Shown here piece by piece: positions 35,601 to 49,115 of a DNA stretch of 64,000 bases (positions are counted from its first letter, which is position 1; every line of letters begins with the position of its first letter). The DNA is from Gorsachius magnificus (lineage: Eukaryota > Chordata > Aves > Pelecaniformes > Ardeidae). The translations under genes and the position numbers were made by a program. The notes under the pieces were generated by a model. The model was not told where the DNA came from. It saw only the letters and a program-made list of their open reading frames with translations, and made no database searches. The DNA lies in assembly GCA_034008185.1 (NCBI GenBank), contig CM067082.1, positions 5,812,984-5,876,983 of the forward strand. Reading direction: 5' to 3'.

Positions 35601-38600
35601 TGTGCCGCAGGAGTGCCTTTTAACTGGAGGGTGAAGAGAGTGGGTGGGTGTATGTAAGAAGAGAATTAAGCTAGTGGGAGAGGCTATGTTGGGGCTATAA
35701 GCAATTGCAAGCCTGTTGTTAGAGTCCAGTGATAAAATTGTGACCATGGCCACGTTCACATGGATGTGCGGTATGTCTGTGAAGCTCATTTACAATTTTC
35801 AGAGCAGAAATGATGCCCATATAGCCAGACACCTTGTTGCTCCCTGTGTTTCCAAGTTGAAATACACTTATGTTTTGTAAAACATTGATCCTTATGGGTG
35901 AACCATTGTGCTGAGGCATGGTGTATACATAGAATGGCCAGGTCAAGATCTTGTCTGGCCCCTGACACTTATTGTTTCAGAAATGGGCAGAAAGTGTGGC
36001 TCTGGTATGGCACAGCCCCCATCGTTTCTGTTACTTAGGATGGTCTTTAAAAAATATCTTTTAAACTAATGGCATATTCTTGGTCACGACAGGTTTGCAT
36101 CCACCAATGAAGTTACCAAGTATCTGTGCAGCAGATGGAAACCTGCAGCCATGCTCTGTGCTCCCTGCTCTCCTCAGCTGGAGAGTAGAAGACATTGACC
36201 TTTCTCACTGAACAGGGGCTGTCTTTTACTTTACTATTTAATAACTTGTTCTGTGGAGTCCTAATTTTATTTGGCGTTTGCATGCTGCTATATTGTTGAT
36301 ACAGTAATTGTTTGTAAAAGGGAAATGTTCACTTATTTGTGCCTCTCCTTCTCTTTTTAACACCAAAACCCAATCTGCCAAAGGAAAAATGCTCACCATT
36401 TGATTGCTAGTGATGTTGACTTTGTGGTTTTCATCAGTAAATCCTCATCTTCAGAGCTTCAGCTATTCACAAAGCTTTGCAGTTTTCCTTCCAAAGCACC
36501 ACATTATTCGGTGAAGCTTGAGCCAACTCATCAGTTTAATTAGTTATGTGACTTAAAGGAAAACATGGTTGCAGTTTCCTACAAGCAATGTCACACTGCG
36601 CATCTGTCAAATAGGCTGTGGGAGTTTTCCAAGAAGTGCTTGCCCTATTATTCAGAAAGCCAAGGCCTTTTGTTCCCATCAGTGGTGGCTTGACTTAATA
36701 ATTAATACTTAGCACTATGTAAACATGAGTTAATGAATCCTCATGCTACCCCAAGGCTAAGGATTATTGCTTTCCTTATGTGAAGGGGGAGGCTGGGCCA
36801 CAGCAAGCCCCGTTGTGTCTTCTTCTCCAGTTATGATGGCCCAGGAAACTTCAGGACTGGCTTTAGACAACAAAATTAAACAGGAGGGTTTTTTATTTAA
36901 GGAGAGTAGAAAGAAACACTGAATACAGTGGATCTGTGCTTCTGGACCTTGATCTTCCTGGTGCAGCAGAAGGCCATGATAGCCATCCCTTCCAGACACA
37001 GGCAGGAATTCATGCTGCTGGGAGTGGGGCTGGCTAATATAAATTCAGCTTCCATGTCAAAATTATTCTTAAGGGACCATGACTCTCATGGCAGCTCCTC
37101 CTTGACCTATGTGAAAGTTTGATGTCATAGACTGAGATATACAGTGATTAGTCAGGCTTGTCACTCTCTCACCTCATAAATCCAGAGAAATGGTGGATCC
37201 TTGAAAAATTCAGTAGTTAAGCAGAGGTGCCAGAGTAAAACAGAATATAGAACTCTGGTCAAGGAGAAACAATCCAGGGTCAAATAAAGAAAAAAGTCAG
37301 ATAATAATCCTTTGGGCATTTCCTCTTAGGAATACCAGAGACCACCTGGAGTCTCCTGCTCCACAGAATAACTATGTGGAGTTTAGAATGATACAGATGA
37401 TGCTGACTCCGTGTTCCTCTTCTCTGCCCTTTCCCACACACCACAAGCCCCTAAGCATTCACCAGTGTTTGTGTACCATAAGACTTTCAAAGCACAAATT
37501 CCATACCCAGAGTTCAGACCTACTGATAAGATAGGCAGGACAAATCTTGTCTCAGACACCTGCTCCATAGTCTTGCTCTGGGCTAGCTCTATGAATGGCT
37601 CATCAGCTGGAACTGACTGACAGATACTGGGGTTTTTTGAGCATGTTTCTGGAGGAAACTTGTGTTCCCAAGGTACATATGTTAGGTGAGGCCTGATCGG
37701 TGGTTTTCAGTATGCTGATAATGCCTAAGGAATGGCTTGAAGTTCTTGCATGTATAGGAGAAAAACTTGGTTTAACCAATTCAGTCAAAGCTCTGGCAGA
37801 GCCAATAATTGGATCCAAATCTTCCAGTATCTTCCTGTGTCCACACACCTACCTGGACATAAAACTGAAGCACAGCTGTGAGTCGGTGCACTTTCATCCT
37901 TTTTTTCAGTGGCATCAAAGGCTCAAACACCGTAGTCAAAACCCCCTTTTCATAGCAGGCTGTGGAAGACTTTAACCTCTTTCAGGTCAATGCAAAGCTT
38001 GGCAGGGAAGGGCCTCCAGGGGAGGGGGAGGCCTCTTCAAAGCAGCTTAATCCTACTAGGGAATTTCTTCTGAGCTCACTGCTGAATGTCATCCTCCCTT
38101 GCCTGCCTCAGCACTCTGGTGAGGAATAACTCAATGGCTTAAGCTTCTCCCTGTGACTCGGGCTTCTCCCTGATGATTGCAGTGATGACGCAGCAACAGC
38201 AGCTCATCAGTGACTCACTCCATCGACATCTCTGAGAGAAGCAGGGGCAGGAGGGAGACCTGCGTTTCCTTCATTTAAATTCCAGATTTTCTGTCAAGCT
38301 GGCAAAGCATGCCTGAGACTGTCTGCATGCCGTGCTAGAGAAACCTTCACACCCGCTTCCTCTGGGAAGCTGCCTGTGGCGTCCAGCGCCCCTCTGAGTC
38401 AGAGCTGGTGGCTCTTCCATTTGTTTGTTTTGCTGGACATAGACAAATGCATTGCATGGGAAAAAGTGAGACGACAAGACATTCAAAGTATGGTCACTGG
38501 CACAGTGGTGAATGCCATAGCTTTTTGCAAAACACAAGGGAAAATAAGGCTTAAAGATAGTGGTGTTAATAATGTTCATGTGTGCCAAAATACCACAAGC

Positions 38601-41600
38601 AATCAGAAACAGCTGCATGTTACACAGTCTTCCACAGTCCTCTGTGGCAATTGCCTTGAGATATCTGATAAATCACTTCTGTTTCAAGCTGGATTAAAAA
38701 AGGCCTTTTTCGTCAGCGCATGTGTTACTACAGCGTTCCCAATACTCTGGTTCCTCATCTGCAAAGCTACCATGCAGCAGAGCCTCCTGGAATCCTTATC
38801 TTGGTGTCTGATATAGTTTTGCTCTGACCATGTTGTGCCTTTGCAAATTATAATCCGATTTGAAAGTGATACCTATCTGAAGTGGGCTAAATGACTTACA
38901 GTTCATAATCCTGGACTTCAATAAAAGCCTAGGCATCAGACACACAATATCTTTCTGTCCAGAATGTAGTGTTATAATCTATCAAAGACCCTTATTTGGA
39001 AGAAGGGATTGAATTCCTTGTGTGTAGCACAGACATCATCGCTTGGATGATCCCCTAGCTTTCAAGTCATTACACCACTGACTGCTCCATTTCTCAAGTG
39101 ATTTCTACAGCTTCGTTTCTGTGCCTGATCCCAGGAGTTTTATTTCCCTGGTTCACAGAGCATCACAGCAGCAGTCTTCGTCATCAAACCATTGGTGGCA
39201 TCGATGTCTCAGAGTTCAAAGGCTTATCCGGCTCAGGTGTCTCTGCAAATAAACTTCAGCCAAGGGTTTTTTAAATAGAAAGGAAATTGTCACACTCATC
39301 AAAACAGGAGGCTTTTCTATTACTTTTTTTTTTCAGTATTTTCTGCAAAATGGTGTTCTCATCCATTAACGGAGTCATGCAGACCTCCCTACATGCACTG
39401 TTATTAGTACAGTGGACAAGCATTTGGAAGACGACCTTGGTGTGCTGGTGTCCTGATGCTCTGCACCAGCTCTTGCTGTCATCAGGTGGATGATACAGTT
39501 CCTGGGATGGACAATGTTGCTGGTGGGATGTTGCTGGTAACTGGTCCTTGCTGGCGTTCAAGCTCCTGTGATAACAACAGTGACCCTGGGAAGAATCTGG
39601 AAGTGCAGCACATAAATTGTGGCTAAGTCTGTCTACACAGCCATGCCCTAGCGCTGCACAGATTGCAGTTCTCAAAAGTATTTGCACCAAGGCAAGGAAA
39701 TGCAAAAACTGTATTGTGAAAAGAAAGCAATGTTTAGCATTGGAAGGCAACACCAAATGTTTGGCAATAAAGACCCTGTAAATACAAAGCAGAGGGAGAG
39801 AAATATGAGGCAGGAGCAGACAGATGAAGAATGATTGAGGTGGATCTGGAGATTGGGGTTGAATCTGTGCCTTGCTGCATCCAGAAAGCCTCAGACTGAG
39901 CGAGGACCAGCTCAGCAGGAGATCAGGGTCCCATTACATTACTGAGTGCAGTCACCTGCAGACACTACTGAGTTTAGCTAAGCGAGTGCTTAAGCTTCAG
40001 ATAGGCACTGGATTACCTTGTGAGTACATTGCAATATTTTGCTATAAAGCAATACTCTTCTCCAAATCTGGACAACCCTGAATAACCTTTCCCAGGCAGC
40101 TCTATGCCTGCTTTTGAGTCTTTTCCTTTGCAATCTGAAAAGAAGACAAGCATTTCTAGTTCTAGGCTGTCACGGTCCAGACACATAATGGAAACAACGT
40201 GCTTTGTTTCTGCCCCTCTGGTTGTGGCACATAAGACATATTGAAACAGATCTCAAAAAAGCTGCACTGAGCAGGAGAGGAACAGAGTGAGGGTTTTCTT
40301 GCCTCAGGTGGCTCCTGAAATGAATTTGTCTTCCTTTACTTTGGGCACTGCCCTTGTGGTATTAACAGGGTATGTACTCCACTGCCTAAGGACACAAGAA
40401 TGACCAATTCTACTTGTGAAACCCGTTTTATCCATATTTTTCACCACTGCAGGAAATCCTGCAGGCATGGCTTCCTCACCTCCTGCAGACCCCACCTCTG
40501 TTTTCTAGGGTTGCCACCATGCAAGTCATCAAAATAGCTGTTGGGGAAAGTATTGTCCAATAACTAGGTAAGAGTGGGATGAAATCCCAAATTCTATGGG
40601 GTTTAATTTTTATGGCCAGCAGATTTGATTCCTCCAAGGACATTTGCTTGACACTGTCAAATTAGAATTTTGGAAATAAACTAGCTGGAGATTACCTTAT
40701 GGTTTGAAGTCAAAGTGAGGTGCCATTGCAAAAACCACAGTATAGACAGTCTCTAGAGATGGAGATGTCAGGTCTGTATCTGGAGGGAGATTTGGAGGTT
40801 CTGTTTAGCCCATTAAAGGTTTCACGGCGAAGCTTAGGACAGCAGTATTATTCATGAGTGGCTCTTATCCTCCTGGTTTGTTTATGCCATGGATTCTTCC
40901 AGAAATATTGTGAGTTAGAGAGTTACAAAACATTTTATGGTCTGCACATCCTGCTATAAATCCAGGTTGCCTTAGTTACCATCTGGCTAACTGCACAGGT
41001 GAGGGGAGAGAGAGAGACCAAGAGGGAAAGAGAGAGATTAGTACTAATACATTTTTAAAATCTCGAAAGATCTTGTGAATTGTAATGTTGAGATACGACA
41101 GAAAGCTTTCAAGACCTGCACAATACAAGAGGACTATGAAAGCAGGGATTCAGACTGGCAGCGCTCTGACAAGATAGTGAACACACTTATGGGTCTTTTT
41201 ATTAAGAAAATAATGAATCTAAGCCTGAATATTGCCAAATCAAAAGCTTTAGCGAAGCTAATAGTCCCTTCTTGAACACTTCTGTATTTGTGCTGGAGAG
41301 CTATGTCTTCCCTGGTAATAAAATGTGTTTCAGCCTCTGATTGTGAAAGCAGGTGGCATGGCACAACTTATATCCATATGATTAAATCATCTTCCCAACC
41401 CTCTTATCCAAACTGTATTGGGACCAGTCTAGTCTATGCTACCTCTTGAGCCTAATGGGTGAAGCAGGCACAGGCACTGCCCGTGTTAGTTATTATGGAC
41501 CAAAATGGTTCCATGGGGTAACCTGGTGGCTAAACAGTAAAGTCTGGATGTAGGATAGCATGCTCTGGTCCATGCTCTAGTCTGATTTAGTTTAAACGGA

Positions 41601-43017
41601 GGCATAGGAAGAAAAGATGTCTTCCAAAGACCTTCAAAAGTGATACAGCTACTTGAACAAAGCAGGCTGGAAGGGTGGCACTGGTATTCCTGTAAAGTTT
41701 TGTGACACAGTTGTGAGTCACATAATAGTTGATGTTTTTCTTAGAGCAAGTCCCAGATGCCAGAATCAATAGCAAAGACTTGATATTCTCAGCCTTCATT
41801 CAAAAAGACAAAGGAGAAGATTAAATTACATAATTCTAGCACACACTGTCGTGAAGGAAAGCTTGCATGAATGGAGGTCCCCCTGTGGGCAGAGAGGCCA
41901 GCATTTCATAAAAGCTGTTATTTTAAGCTAAGCTCATAATCTTCTGAGAACAGACTCATTTCTTTGTGAGAAAAGCAGTACTGCTAGCAGATTAGATGCC
42001 TCTGACTCCTTATGCTTTCTTCATTCAACTGCCCTATGCATCCATGGTAAACTAAATCTGGGGTTTTTTGTGTGAGACAAAGTGCACCTAAGAAGTTTGT
42101 AAACAAAACCAGAAGAGTCTTGTCCCATGTCTGTTATCTGCACACAATCTGGAAAAGTAGTCATGGCTCATTAGGCCCATGGATTGGCTTCTTGGTTAAC
42201 AGTTACTGAATAATATGATCATATAGGTTGAGAGCTGTGTATTGACTTACACGGGAGTCTGAGCCTCCAGGGAAGCTGAACAGAGATGTTTGCAGTCACT
42301 CTTCTCTAAATGATACCCTGGGGATCTTGGATATTAGTGAGGATGGCTCCTAACTGTGTCCTGACAAAAATAGTTTCTCTAAATTAGAATGAGGGGAATG
42401 GGTAGAAATCATGATACATTTATTTTATTATCAGTCTGAGTTTGTACTGAAATCAGTAAGAAATGTGGTTGTGTGGATACGCTCTCTGTTTCTTAGTCAG
42501 TATCCCCTAATCCTATATAAATTTTAACCTGATGGCCCATTTCAACCAAATCTAAAAGAAAGTTTGATATGTCAGATAGCAATATTCCATGTGTATAGGA
42601 TAAAAGATGCTAGTAATGCTCTGACAGAAAGGTCATAGGCATGGTAACTCCTACTAGAGGTAGGAGAATTCACACAGGAATGCAACTTTAAGACATGGGA
42701 CCCATGCCTATTGGCTTCCCACTCAAGGCCCTACTGTCTTCTAAATGAGGTAGCAGAGGGTAGGATCCCAGACACCAAAATGGATGTTGGGGGTGGAAGA
42801 ATTTGTTTGAAAAAATTATTTATTTTGGGGTAGGAGTGAGCTGCAGTATTCCAAAAGAAGCCATATCTTCTACCTGAACATGTTCAAAGAAGTGGCTATA
42901 CTGTTTTATGTCAGAAGTATGAGATGTTTGGCCACCTAGATCAGGTTCTAGCTGCTGTGTTGCATCTCATGAAGATTTTTATGACTGTTTATGCCCAACC
43001 AATATTTGTCCACTCAC
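32642..43017. other. Long unique intergenic stretch, nothing recognised
   Basis: About 10 kb without recognisable exon, RNA gene or transposon. It includes T-runs at 34206-34230, a degenerate CTACTATTAG trinucleotide stretch around 35320-35420, and a (GA)-rich patch at 41005-41037. All open frames are short and without family resemblance. Confidence 0.5.
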
Positions 43018-43597
43018 TGTGGTGGGTTAACCCTGGTAGGCAGCTAAGGACCACACACCTGCTCCCTCACTCCCCTCTGGTGGGATGGGGAAGAGAATTG
43101 GAAGGGCCAATGTAAGAAAACTTGTGGGTTGAGATAAATACAGTTTAATAGGTAAAGAAAAAGCTGCACACACAATGAAAACAATACAAGGAGTTTATTC
43201 ACTACTTCCCGCTGGCATGCGGATTTTTAGCCATTTCCAGGAAAGCAGGACTTCATCATGCTTAGCGGTTACATGGGAAGACAAATGCCATAACTCCCAA
43301 TGTCCTCCCTTAATTCTTCTTCCCCCCAGTGCTGATTGCTGAATATAACATCATATGGTGTGGAATAGCCCTTTGGTCAGCTGGGTCAGGTGTCCCAGGC
43401 AACTTCTTGTGCACCCCAGCCTACTCACTGGCAGGGCAGTGTGAGAAGCCAAAAAGGCCTTGACACTGTGTAAGCACTGCTCAGCAACAGCTAAAACATT
43501 GGTGTGTTTTCAACACTGGTTTTGTCACAAATCCAAAACATATCACCCTATGAGCTGCTATGAAGAAAATGTACTCAATCCTACCCAATCCAGTACA
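43018..43597 (-). mobile_element. Solo LTR of an avian ERV-L-like element, imperfect 5-bp TSD
   Basis: On the minus strand it runs from TGTACTGGATTGGG to ...GGGTTAACCCACCACA, with TG...CA ends. Flanks are CTCAC (43013-43017) and TTCAC (43598-43602), a 5-bp duplication with one transition. An ATTAAA signal (minus strand) lies at 43144-43149. It shares an internal segment (ATTCACTACTTCCCGCTGGC region, and the TAGCCATTTCC region) with the copy at 47379 but not with the copy at 18028, so these two form a subfamily. No internal retroviral genes are present. Confidence 0.9.
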
Positions 43598-46500
43598 TTC
43601 ACTAAGGAACTCAAGTATTTTACATCTCAATTAAAAAATGCCCCAGGTCTCTTTCTTCAATGGTAGTCATAGTAATGAAGGTAAGGTAAATAATGAAGGA
43701 AATAGGTAAGAAAATCAGGAACACTAGGTCGATATGCTTCTTGGAAGGAAGCAGGATCCTCCATTGTGGTGAAAGTGAAAGGGGGACCCAGGCAGGCACT
43801 CGCTCTTCCTGCAGTAACAGTGGCTGGCTGGCAGTATTAGTTTTCCCCATAATATAATGACCCTCTTTCATGAAACCTGCACTCAGACAAGCATGTTTCT
43901 TGGGATACTAAGACCAAACCAGCTTTTTTGGCAACTGTGCACATTGAAGGCAGAGTTACTGAGGTTTGCCCACAGACAGAAGGCTTGGACATCAATCCCT
44001 ATTCTGAATTCTGGCATTGACAATGTGGTTCCTCAGGGTTTCTTTTTACCCTTCTTCATCATGAATTGAATGATAACTTACTTGTCTTATATGTTGAGAC
44101 TTTCGTAAAAAGATTAGAACATAAAAGTAGCTTCCAAATTGTAACCAAGAAATATTTATTCTCACTGATCACTGAACTAGGTGAGACCAAATATTAGATT
44201 GGAATACAGTGTGGAGCACAAAATAGTCCCCAGTACTTTCTCCATAGCACCCAGTTTCCTTTGCTGACTTGATGTCTGATATATACTGGGCAGATATTTA
44301 TTTTTTTTTCTAGCAGCCTTAAACATAGATGAGTAATTCTTATGGTCTTTAAAAATAGTTCAGGCAAAGAACTACCCATCTGCACGACTAATGCACTTAT
44401 ATCCACCACATCTTGAAATTGCCTGGCTTCCTTTGAGGGCTCCTTGTTCCAGCAATTGAAGCTTACTGAAACAATAAATATGACAACACTGTCATTTCTG
44501 ATGGGCTGAGGAGCTCAGAACTGGTTAGAGTTAATTTACTCCTTGAGGTGGTTTGAATTTTGACAAAAATGTAGTGTTTTGCTGTTGCTGTTTCAGTTTG
44601 CTGGCTGAGCATTTCTTTAAATGCTTACTGCCTCTGCTCGAGACTATAAAAGCAAGATTGCTTTTTATTGCCATTCTCTCCCAGCACAAGATTGTGTCTG
44701 GGTCTCTTACAGACTTAGCTAAACTTGTCAGTCTGAGAACTTCATCTGTAATTTGCCAGGAGCCCTCAGGCCATATTTCTTGCAGTAGCCCTCTGTCTCC
44801 CGGGAGAGGCGATAGATTCACCCTTAGGAGTGTGAGATGACAAAGGACCAGTGACAAAGGACCAGCATGCACCCCCCTCTGAAGGTTCTATGGGGCTTGT
44901 GATGCTGTGGTAGGTGGGCTGCATGCTTTCCCTTGTGTCCCATTCGCAGTGGGACTAAGACAGCAAGCTGCAGGATCCCAGGGCAGTGGTACGGCTCAGG
45001 GAATTGCATTTGCTGTTCTGGGGGCTATTCTGCCCTGACCTTGTTCGCTGCTCATTCCAGTGCTGTTCCCTTCCCCTACCTGTGGTCCTCCATTACCCAG
45101 GCTCCTCATATTATTTCCGCTCTCAGCCTGGTTCTTGTCCCTTCTGCTCCTCTTGGCTACCTGGGGGTCAGCCACCCTGCTTTCAGTGCCCTAGCTGTCC
45201 CAACCAGCCAAAACAAGCAACTGCTGGAAAAATTTGGCCCATTCTTCCAAAACCTGGGATGGAAAATGCTTGCTAGACTGAGAGTTTTAGAAGGACCTAG
45301 AGACTCTGTGCAACATATTCTGCTGCAACTATAGCTCATCAAGGCACAAGGAGAATGGACAGGACACTGCTGATAAGTGAGGCATGGAGGTGAGCATGAA
45401 AGTGTTAAGAGAATCAGCATGAAAATGGTGAAATAATTACTTTAAATCTATGGAAGATTTACTTCCCTAGATTTACTTTAAATGCCTTTAAATCTGCTTC
45501 TTTCCTTTGCCTCATTCCTTCAAACAGCAGAAGCAATTTTGCTGAAATTTTCTAAGGACCCTGCTTTTTCCACGATCAAAACATATACTTAAGGGAAAAT
45601 GTTTAAGCCTTCCAACCTCCAAGCTTGCTGTTTGTAAATAACACTTAGGGTGTGATAAGAAACTTTCTGTTGATCTCAGTGGAAGTTGAGGACAAAGAGA
45701 GAAGGTTAAGACAGAAACACAAGGGACAAAGAGGAGAGATCAGTCAAAAAGTGTCAGATTGGTGAACACATGCAGTCCTGCCTTGATGGTTCACTTTTGC
45801 TTGTTTTCCTCCAGCAAAAAATGTGCCTTTTTGTGCACTGCAAGTACAGCCTGTGCCTCACTGAGGATGCTGAGAGGGGGAAGTGAAGGTTTAGAGAGGA
45901 GCTCAAAAGTGAAGGGAAAATTCCATTCATGATTCATTTCTGTGCTTGGAACTTGAAATTCAAGGTTCAAACTTCATTAAAAGGGATATAATTAAAGCTT
46001 GGGGAGTTTCCTCAGGGATTTCTGCATACAGAGATGGATAAGGGTACCTCACAGCACCTGCAAAAGGACCTAAGCCGGGTGGGTGCCTAATCATCTGCAA
46101 TTCCCTTCTTAGGCTTTTTTGTAGATTGTACTGAGTTCCTATCTCACATCTTAATATGCCTTTGTAAACCTTATGTAATCTTGTATTCACCAAATTCCTT
46201 TGCTTGTTTATAAAGCAGGCAGTTATTTGCAGCAATACCCTATGAGAAGAGCATAGACTTTCAAACAGCATTTCCCCAGAATAATTTCCTTTCTATAAAT
46301 TGTTTTATCCTCCCAGTAATCACAGCAGCCCTTTAGAAAAAGCAGAGAACCAGGGCATTGCTGATACTGAGCATTCCCTGTATTTGTGCTGTACTGGGAC
46401 CAGTATGGTATGAGCTGACTCTTATTTCTCCCAACATAACTCCAACCTGGCATTCATTCACCAGCCACTGCAGTCTCTTACTATGGCATCTTCTCATCAC

Positions 46501-47378
46501 GCCACTGCTTTTTCTCACTTACCTCAATAAATGAGCACTTCAGCATCCAGCTGTTCTCTACTTTTGGTAAGTCCAGAAATGATGTAAGTGCAACTTTTTC
46601 CCCCCCGAGTTTCATTGTTTGAAACGGCAGAATAATTTTTACTGAAACTTTAAAGATATATATCTCTATATATATCTATTTATATATCTCTCCCCATTTT
46701 GTGGCCTATTTTTAGATGCTGCTGCCGAGTACCATGAGCTACTGCATGTGAACAATGCATTACAGGTTGATATATATTGCCTTTCCCTTGTTTCTCATAT
46801 TCTACTGCAACTGTAAAGAAGAATGTGGCTTGAAATGAAGTAAATCTGAGTAACTCACTTTATGATTACTTGGAAGAGTCAATCAGTTTTCCAAAAAAGT
46901 TGTAATTGATTTTGTATAAGAAAGTAACTCCCTAGCTAGAGGGCTAAGTAGAGAGAAGTCAGTTTTATAAGAGTATTGTATTTGTCTGAATCTCTTTATA
47001 GAGCTGCCTGAATTTCAGACATTGAGAAAAACAAAACTAAAACCAAAAACCATCAAGAAAAATAATAGAAAACAATTCCAAAAAAGGTCTTGAGAAGCTA
47101 TCTAATTACCCTTTTGAAAAAAGCCAAAGCTTAATTGATATTTCTATAGCCTAATGATTCTCAAGCATTACGTTACAAGCAAAGGGCCTGGTCCCTTGCA
47201 TGCTCTATGAAATGTGTAGAGGCCTTTGGCAGGAGCCCTCACTGATGAAGTTTAATGCGATTTTTGTATCTTTACTGCCCCTTTTTCCTGTTTACCTCCC
47301 TCAAAGCTACCTCCTCTTCCACAACCATGAAGAGCTGTGACGCTTGAGGAGATAGGCTGCAATCTCCTTATTCTACTC
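43598..47378. other. Unique sequence between two divergent solo LTRs
   Basis: No exon was recognised. It holds a compound TATATC/TATA microsatellite at about 46655-46690. It is otherwise AT-rich and featureless by eye. Confidence 0.5.
46655..46690. repeat. (TATATC)/(TA) microsatellite
   Basis: Interrupted TATATC and TATA units, seen directly. Confidence 0.9.
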
Positions 47379-47877
47379 TGTACTGGTTTTGGCTGGGATG
47401 GAGTTAGTTTTCTTTATAGTATCTGGTGTAGTGTTATATTTTGGATTTGTGATGAAAACAGTGTTAGTAACACACTGATGTTTTAGCTATTACACAGCCA
47501 GGACAGCTGAGCCCAACTGACCAAAGGGATATCCCATACCATATGACGTCATGCTCAGCGCTAAAAGCTGAAAGGAAGAAGGAGGAAGGGGGGACATTTG
47601 GAGTTATGGCGTACGTCTTCCTAAGTCACTGTTATGCATGATGAAGCCCAGCTTTCTTAGAAATGGCTAAAAATCTGACGACAGGAAGTGGTGAATGAAT
47701 TCCTTGTTTTGCTTTGCGTGTGCACACAGCTTTTGTCTATCTGTCTATTAAGCTGTCTTTACCTCAACCTATGAGTTTCCTCACTTTCACCCCTTTGATT
47801 CTCTCTCCCATCCCACTGGAAGGGAGTCAGCGAGAGGCTGTGTGGTGCTTAGCTGCCTACTGGGGTTACCCCCAACA
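47379..47877 (+). mobile_element. Solo LTR of an avian ERV-L-like element, perfect 5-bp TSD
   Basis: It begins TGTACTGGTTTTGGCTGG and ends GGGGTTACCCCCAACA, with TG...CA ends. It is bracketed by TACTC on both sides (47374-47378 and 47878-47882). A perfect CRE palindrome TGACGTCA sits at 47544-47551 in the expected U3 region. It shares sequence with the copy at 43018, in the opposite orientation. No gag, pol or env sequence is attached. Confidence 0.93.
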
Positions 47878-47882
47878 TACTC

Positions 47883-48909
47883 CCCATTTTCACATGCTTT
47901 TACCCCCGTGCAGCTGTGAGCAAGCTCAGCTTGGCAGAAGTGCTGTGATGGCTGTGGAGGTGTGAAGTGAGGAGAGGTTGGACAGGCTCTGGGAGAGTGA
48001 AGCGTCAAGGGAATCCTTGCTGGATGTTAGACTGGGACTTGAGCGTGGCTGTGCTGAGTATGACCAGAAGATACTTTGCAAGAAGGTTGGATGAAAATCT
48101 GTTTGGGGAGGGAATAGACAATTCACACAAGAAGATAGATGGCTGAAGGACCACCAGAGGGTGCAAGTTATTTGTGTGGAAGAAGGTGGGACTGGATGGT
48201 CTCTAGTCATTACAAAAAGAAGGTGGTAGGTTTTGATCTGAAGCAGGGGTGAAAGAAGGGATGATGAGTCCTGTTCTAACCTGCAGAGAAGCTTCTCCTG
48301 ACTCCCACCACCACCCCAGACATTCTCTTGCAGTGTTTCTCCATGTCATATTTATCAGCCTTGTGTGGTTATCCTAGAATACTTCAAGTGACTCTACACA
48401 CCTGCTTTTTGGCAACTGAATTGCTTGTTTAGTCAAATAGAGCAATTTAGTTCATCCTAAAGTAGCTACTTACTGACTGGTCAGGCAAATTGCTTTTTTG
48501 AGTCCATTCACTGTACTGACTAGATTGGACTGGAATATAATGAGAGTCTGGGCTCTACCATAGCTGTAGACATAGCTTTCTCAAATGGGGCTTGGTCCCA
48601 TCTCAGATGTCAGAGGACAAAGGAACAACAAAGGTCCCTGCTGTTAGCACTTCTTGGTGTTGTCTCATCAGATTGGGTTTGGATTTCCACTGGTGTGTCT
48701 TTCCAAAGCTGTACTAAACCAACAACTTCTAAATAAGTCCCTGTTGCAAGCAGCCAGCATCTTCTGTCCCTGCATTAAGGCCAGATTTCCCATTCTTAGT
48801 CTGAAGGAAATTCTTCACTTAGAGTTTCTTAAGGAATAAGGATTGAGTCAGGTTAGATGCCCCCCTAGAGAATTATTTCATAGTCTCTTAACCTTCCCAC
48901 TCCCTGGCA
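47883..48909. other. Unique intergenic sequence, nothing recognised
   Basis: G/A-rich at 47945-48260, with a phrase (GGACTGGATGGTCTCTAG) reminiscent of the CR1 3' end but too short to call. No exon recognised. Confidence 0.45.
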
Positions 48910-49115
48910 TCTCTTAGGAAGACATGTTTGCCAGACCCCAAACAAATCTTTGAGCTCTCCACTGTCTCTTCTAATTTTTTAACTTTTTTATTTTTTTAAG
49001 TGTGGACATGAAAACTGCACACAGCACTGCAATAGTTGTTTCTCCAGTGTTCCATGTAAAAAGCAGGTAATTCTTCTCTCCTGCTGTTATCTGTGTTCTT
49101 CTGCTTATACATCTT
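48910..49115 (-). mobile_element. Ancient CR1 remnant (amniote type), antisense
   Basis: The plus strand reads CTCTTCTAATTTTTTAAC, AAGTGTGGACATGAAAACTGCACACAGCACTGCAATAG, then TTTCTCCAGTGTTCC and TTCTTCTCTCCTGCTGTTATC. This is the reverse complement of the ORF2 C-terminal region seen in old reptile CR1 families, equivalent to the QLWSPQ/LERVQRR region. It is clearly older than the other copies. Confidence 0.7.

Noticed and set aside
48150..48260. CR1-like phrase (GGACTGGATGGTCTCTAG)
   Set aside because: Too short and without a collinear match to call a CR1 copy.
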